Shown here one piece after another: positions 6,528 to 7,912 of a DNA stretch of 7,912 nucleotides. The stretch is from Granulosicoccus sp964437945 (lineage in GTDB: Bacteria; Pseudomonadota; Gammaproteobacteria; Granulosicoccales; Granulosicoccaceae): contig CAYTJF010000264.1 of assembly GCA_964437945.1 (NCBI GenBank), positions 1-7,912 on the forward strand, written 5' to 3'. Every line of letters begins with the position of its first letter. The first letter of the stretch is position 1. A program made the translations under genes and the position numbers. The notes beneath the pieces are model-generated. The model ran no database searches, was not told the origin of the DNA, and saw only the letters and a list, made by a program, of their open reading frames with translations.

Positions 6528-7535
6528 TTATTGCAACAACGACTTCATGTACTCATAAGCAGCGTTGGCATCGACACCACGACTTTCAATTTCTGCCATC
6601 ACTTCATCTTTGATTCCAACTGTTTTCTCTTTAAAATATGCGCGCTCCTCGTCACTTGCTTCTATAACAACCGATCCGCCTGCGGCAGATTGTTCTTTAC
6701 CGACAGCATCAGCTTCATCCCAGAATTTACCAATTTGGCGTGACGTTTCAACGCCCGTTGAAGCATCGATACAGGCTTTATGCTCGTCAGATAATGAGTC
6801 ATAGGTATCCTGACCAATAATCATTGAAAATGAAGTGGTGTACATACCGTCAGGATTACTGAATGAGAATTTAGTCAGCTCATCAATCTTGAATGAGTGC
6901 AATGTTTCAAGTGGAAAAAATACGCCATCGGCTACACCTGAAGCAATGGCTTCGTACACGGCAGGGGCAGGCATATTAACGCCAGCCACACCCAGTGCTG
7001 TGCCAACCGCGTTTGCAACACCACCACCAACACGGATTTTCATCCCTTCAAGCTGCTTGTAAGAAGTGATTTCCTCAGCGGAATTGACCATACCAGGACC
7101 ATGCACAAATTGAGCAATAATCTTCACACCCTTGGCTTCATTTGCTTCTGCAAAATATTTATCATGGGTTTGCTGGAACGCCACAGACATAGCTTCGGCA
7201 TTACCCGCCCAACCAGGCATTTCGATCATTTTAGTTGTCAGGAATTTACCTTTTGTATAACCGTGAACAATCCAGCCGATATCGGCAACACCATCTCGAA
7301 TGGTGTCGTATTGAGCCGGCGGGGGCGCCAGTCCATTCTCGATTTTCACGCTCAGCGAACCATCAGAACAGGCACTGAGTTGTTCGCCTAACCATGGAAA
7401 CACATGGGTCGCCATAGTGTGCTTTGGGCCAGCCCAATGGGATGCGGTCAGCACTTTGTCCGCAGACTGGGCTGTAGTGGAAAAAGCCATCGCAGTGGTT
7501 GCGGTGATTAAAAGAGTTTGTAGCGAGCGTTTCAT
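6528..7535 (-). CDS. dctP: TRAP transporter periplasmic substrate-binding protein (DctP family)
   Basis: This soluble periplasmic receptor captures the substrate, usually an organic acid or other carboxylate, and delivers it to DctQM. The precursor has 335 residues with a Sec signal peptide (MKRSLQTLLITATTAMAF) and a likely cleavage after A25 in AQSA-DK. The mature protein begins with the typical strand VLTASHWAGPKH. Family landmarks are QYDTIRDGVADIGW (75-88), the GMKIRVGG segment (164-171) whose R168 is the expected carboxylate-binding arginine, and PAVYEAIASGVADGVFFP (191-208). Two cysteines, C56 and C255, could form a disulfide. The SHWAGP opening and the GGGVANAVGT region differ from the C4-dicarboxylate DctP pattern I recall, so the substrate is left open. 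The ATG at 7535 is supported by a strong GGAGG. It is the first gene of the operon. Confidence 0.94.
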   Translation of the reverse strand: MKRSLQTLLITATTAMAFSTTAQSADKVLTASHWAGPKHTMATHVFPWLGEQLSACSDGSLSVKIENGLAPPPAQYDTIRDGVADIGWIVHGYTKGKFLTTKMIEMPGWAGNAEAMSVAFQQTHDKYFAEANEAKGVKIIAQFVHGPGMVNSAEEITSYKQLEGMKIRVGGGVANAVGTALGVAGVNMPAPAVYEAIASGVADGVFFPLETLHSFKIDELTKFSFSNPDGMYTTSFSMIIGQDTYDSLSDEHKACIDASTGVETSRQIGKFWDEADAVGKEQSAAGGSVVIEASDEERAYFKEKTVGIKDEVMAEIESRGVDANAAYEYMKSLLQ

Positions 7536-7539
7536 TTTT

Positions 7540-7544
7540 CCTCC
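7540..7544 (-). promoter_or_regulatory. Strong ribosome-binding site of dctP
   Basis: GGAGG lies four bases before the dctP ATG on the minus strand and is by far the best Shine-Dalgarno in the window. It contrasts with the weak dctQ site and fits high production of the binding protein relative to the membrane subunits. Confidence 0.8.
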
Positions 7545-7620
7545 AAATAGTGATCAGGATATCAGCGTCCCTGCATAATCTTTAGGCAGCGCTGTAATGG
7601 CACAACCGTAGTACTCCATT

Positions 7621-7676
7621 TTAAAGTTAATTCACTAGCTGGCGCTAGCCCTATAGAGAAAGCCGAGCAACTTTAA
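7621..7676. repeat. Nested inverted repeats at the presumed dctP start site (operator candidate)
   Basis: TTAAAGTT (7621-7628) and AACTTTAA (7669-7676) are perfect 8-bp inverted copies with 40 bases between them. Inside lies a second dyad, CTAGC-TGGC-GCTAG (7635-7648). The outer right arm covers the predicted transcription start. The spacing of about 48 bases centre to centre is between four and five helical turns. A regulator bound at both arms or a folded leader are both possible. Confidence 0.4.
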
Positions 7677-7705
7677 TTATGTGTAACAGCGCGCAGTCTG
7701 GTCAT
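7676..7705 (-). promoter_or_regulatory. Candidate sigma70 promoter for the TRAP operon
   Basis: On the minus strand ATGACC (7705-7700, four of six matches to TTGACA) and CATAAT (7681-7676, five of six matches to TATAAT) are 18 bases apart. Transcription would start near 7669, giving a dctP leader of about 134 bases. The -10 hexamer directly abuts and overlaps by one base the inverted-repeat arm at 7669-7676, as expected for an operator that controls initiation. Confidence 0.38.
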
Positions 7706-7791
7706 TTGTCTTCTGGGAAATCCCCGGTTGCACCAAAGCTTGTAGCCTCCCACTCTTGGCTGAAACGCTCATTCAATGGAGACTTTTCCAT
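7702..7791 (-). CDS. Possible 29-residue small ORF upstream of dctP (unassigned)
   Basis: The minus-strand ATG at 7791 opens a 29-codon frame ending in TGA at 7702-7704. It begins MEKSPLNERF and ends FGATGDFPEDK, a mixed, hydrophilic, protein-like composition with W14 and no low-complexity run. There is a GGGAG just before the ATG but it is too close to act as a normal Shine-Dalgarno. The stop codon overlaps the candidate -35 of the dctP promoter. It could be a real microprotein, the remnant of a longer gene cut off by deletion, or chance. I do not recognise a family with confidence. Confidence 0.2.
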   Translation of the reverse strand: MEKSPLNERFSQEWEATSFGATGDFPEDK

Positions 7792-7845
7792 GCTCCCATG
7801 CCAATTCAGTACTTTGGTTTAACATTGGTATAAATTAGGAACTGT

Positions 7846-7861
7846 TTAACTAGTAAGTTAA
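7846..7861. repeat. Palindrome TTAAC-N6-GTTAA
   Basis: TTAAC (7846-7850) and GTTAA (7857-7861) form a 16-bp dyad around TAGTAA in an AT-rich stretch about 310 bases upstream of dctP. The size and spacing suit a dimeric helix-turn-helix regulator, but no promoter is clearly associated with it here. It may serve a gene beyond the right edge. Confidence 0.3.
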
Positions 7862-7912
7862 TTGCAAGCCAGCCAGTGCTTGTAGCCGAGTGCAGGAAAT
7901 TACAGCTGTGCA

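Larger units (their letters stand above)
7536..7912. other. Gene-poor region upstream of dctP
   Basis: These 377 bases contain no ORF that I can assign to a family on either strand. They hold the dctP leader, a candidate promoter, several inverted repeats, a 10-bp direct repeat (GCTTGTAGCC at 7738-7747 and 7878-7887) and a 29-codon minus-strand ORF. A regulator gene for the TRAP operon, if any, lies beyond the right edge. No tRNA, IS end or CRISPR repeat was seen. Confidence 0.6.

Overview
The window looks like a chromosomal segment of a gammaproteobacterium. The SecA N-terminal half is close to the enterobacterial/pseudomonad type (recalled, not aligned). It sits next to a DciA/DUF721 helicase loader and a membrane-anchored M23 peptidase, a neighbourhood typical of gammaproteobacteria near lpxC and secA. 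Base composition appears moderate, judged by eye only.

Left part (1-3090), housekeeping. On the minus strand lie an M23 metallopeptidase gene and then secA, which is cut by the left window edge so that only the N-terminal 503 residues are present. dciA diverges on the plus strand. The dciA and peptidase start regions are packed so tightly that a CATG at 2661-2664 offers an ATG on each strand. The 181-base gap before secA has a candidate extended -10 promoter and a perfect 7-bp inverted repeat in the presumed secA leader.

Middle (3158-4558), plus strand: a YdhS/COG4529-like FAD/NAD(P)-binding protein of unknown substrate. It converges with the TRAP genes only 19 bases away.

Right part (4578-7535), minus strand: a complete tripartite TRAP transporter operon, transcribed dctP (periplasmic binding protein), dctQ (small membrane subunit), dctM (large membrane subunit). 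dctQ and dctM overlap by 4 bases. The most interesting element is a near-perfect intrinsic-terminator hairpin with a T6 tract placed inside the first 55 bases of dctQ coding sequence. Its 3' arm can also pair with the dctQ ribosome-binding region, suggesting a translation-coupled switch that sets DctP in excess over the membrane subunits.

Right end (7536-7912): about 377 bases with no recognisable gene. They hold the strong dctP ribosome-binding site, a candidate sigma70 promoter, several inverted repeats that could be operators, and a protein-like 29-codon ORF of doubtful status. No RNA genes, IS elements, CRISPR arrays or phage genes were seen. No clearly new multi-gene system is evident; the novelty candidates are regulatory.
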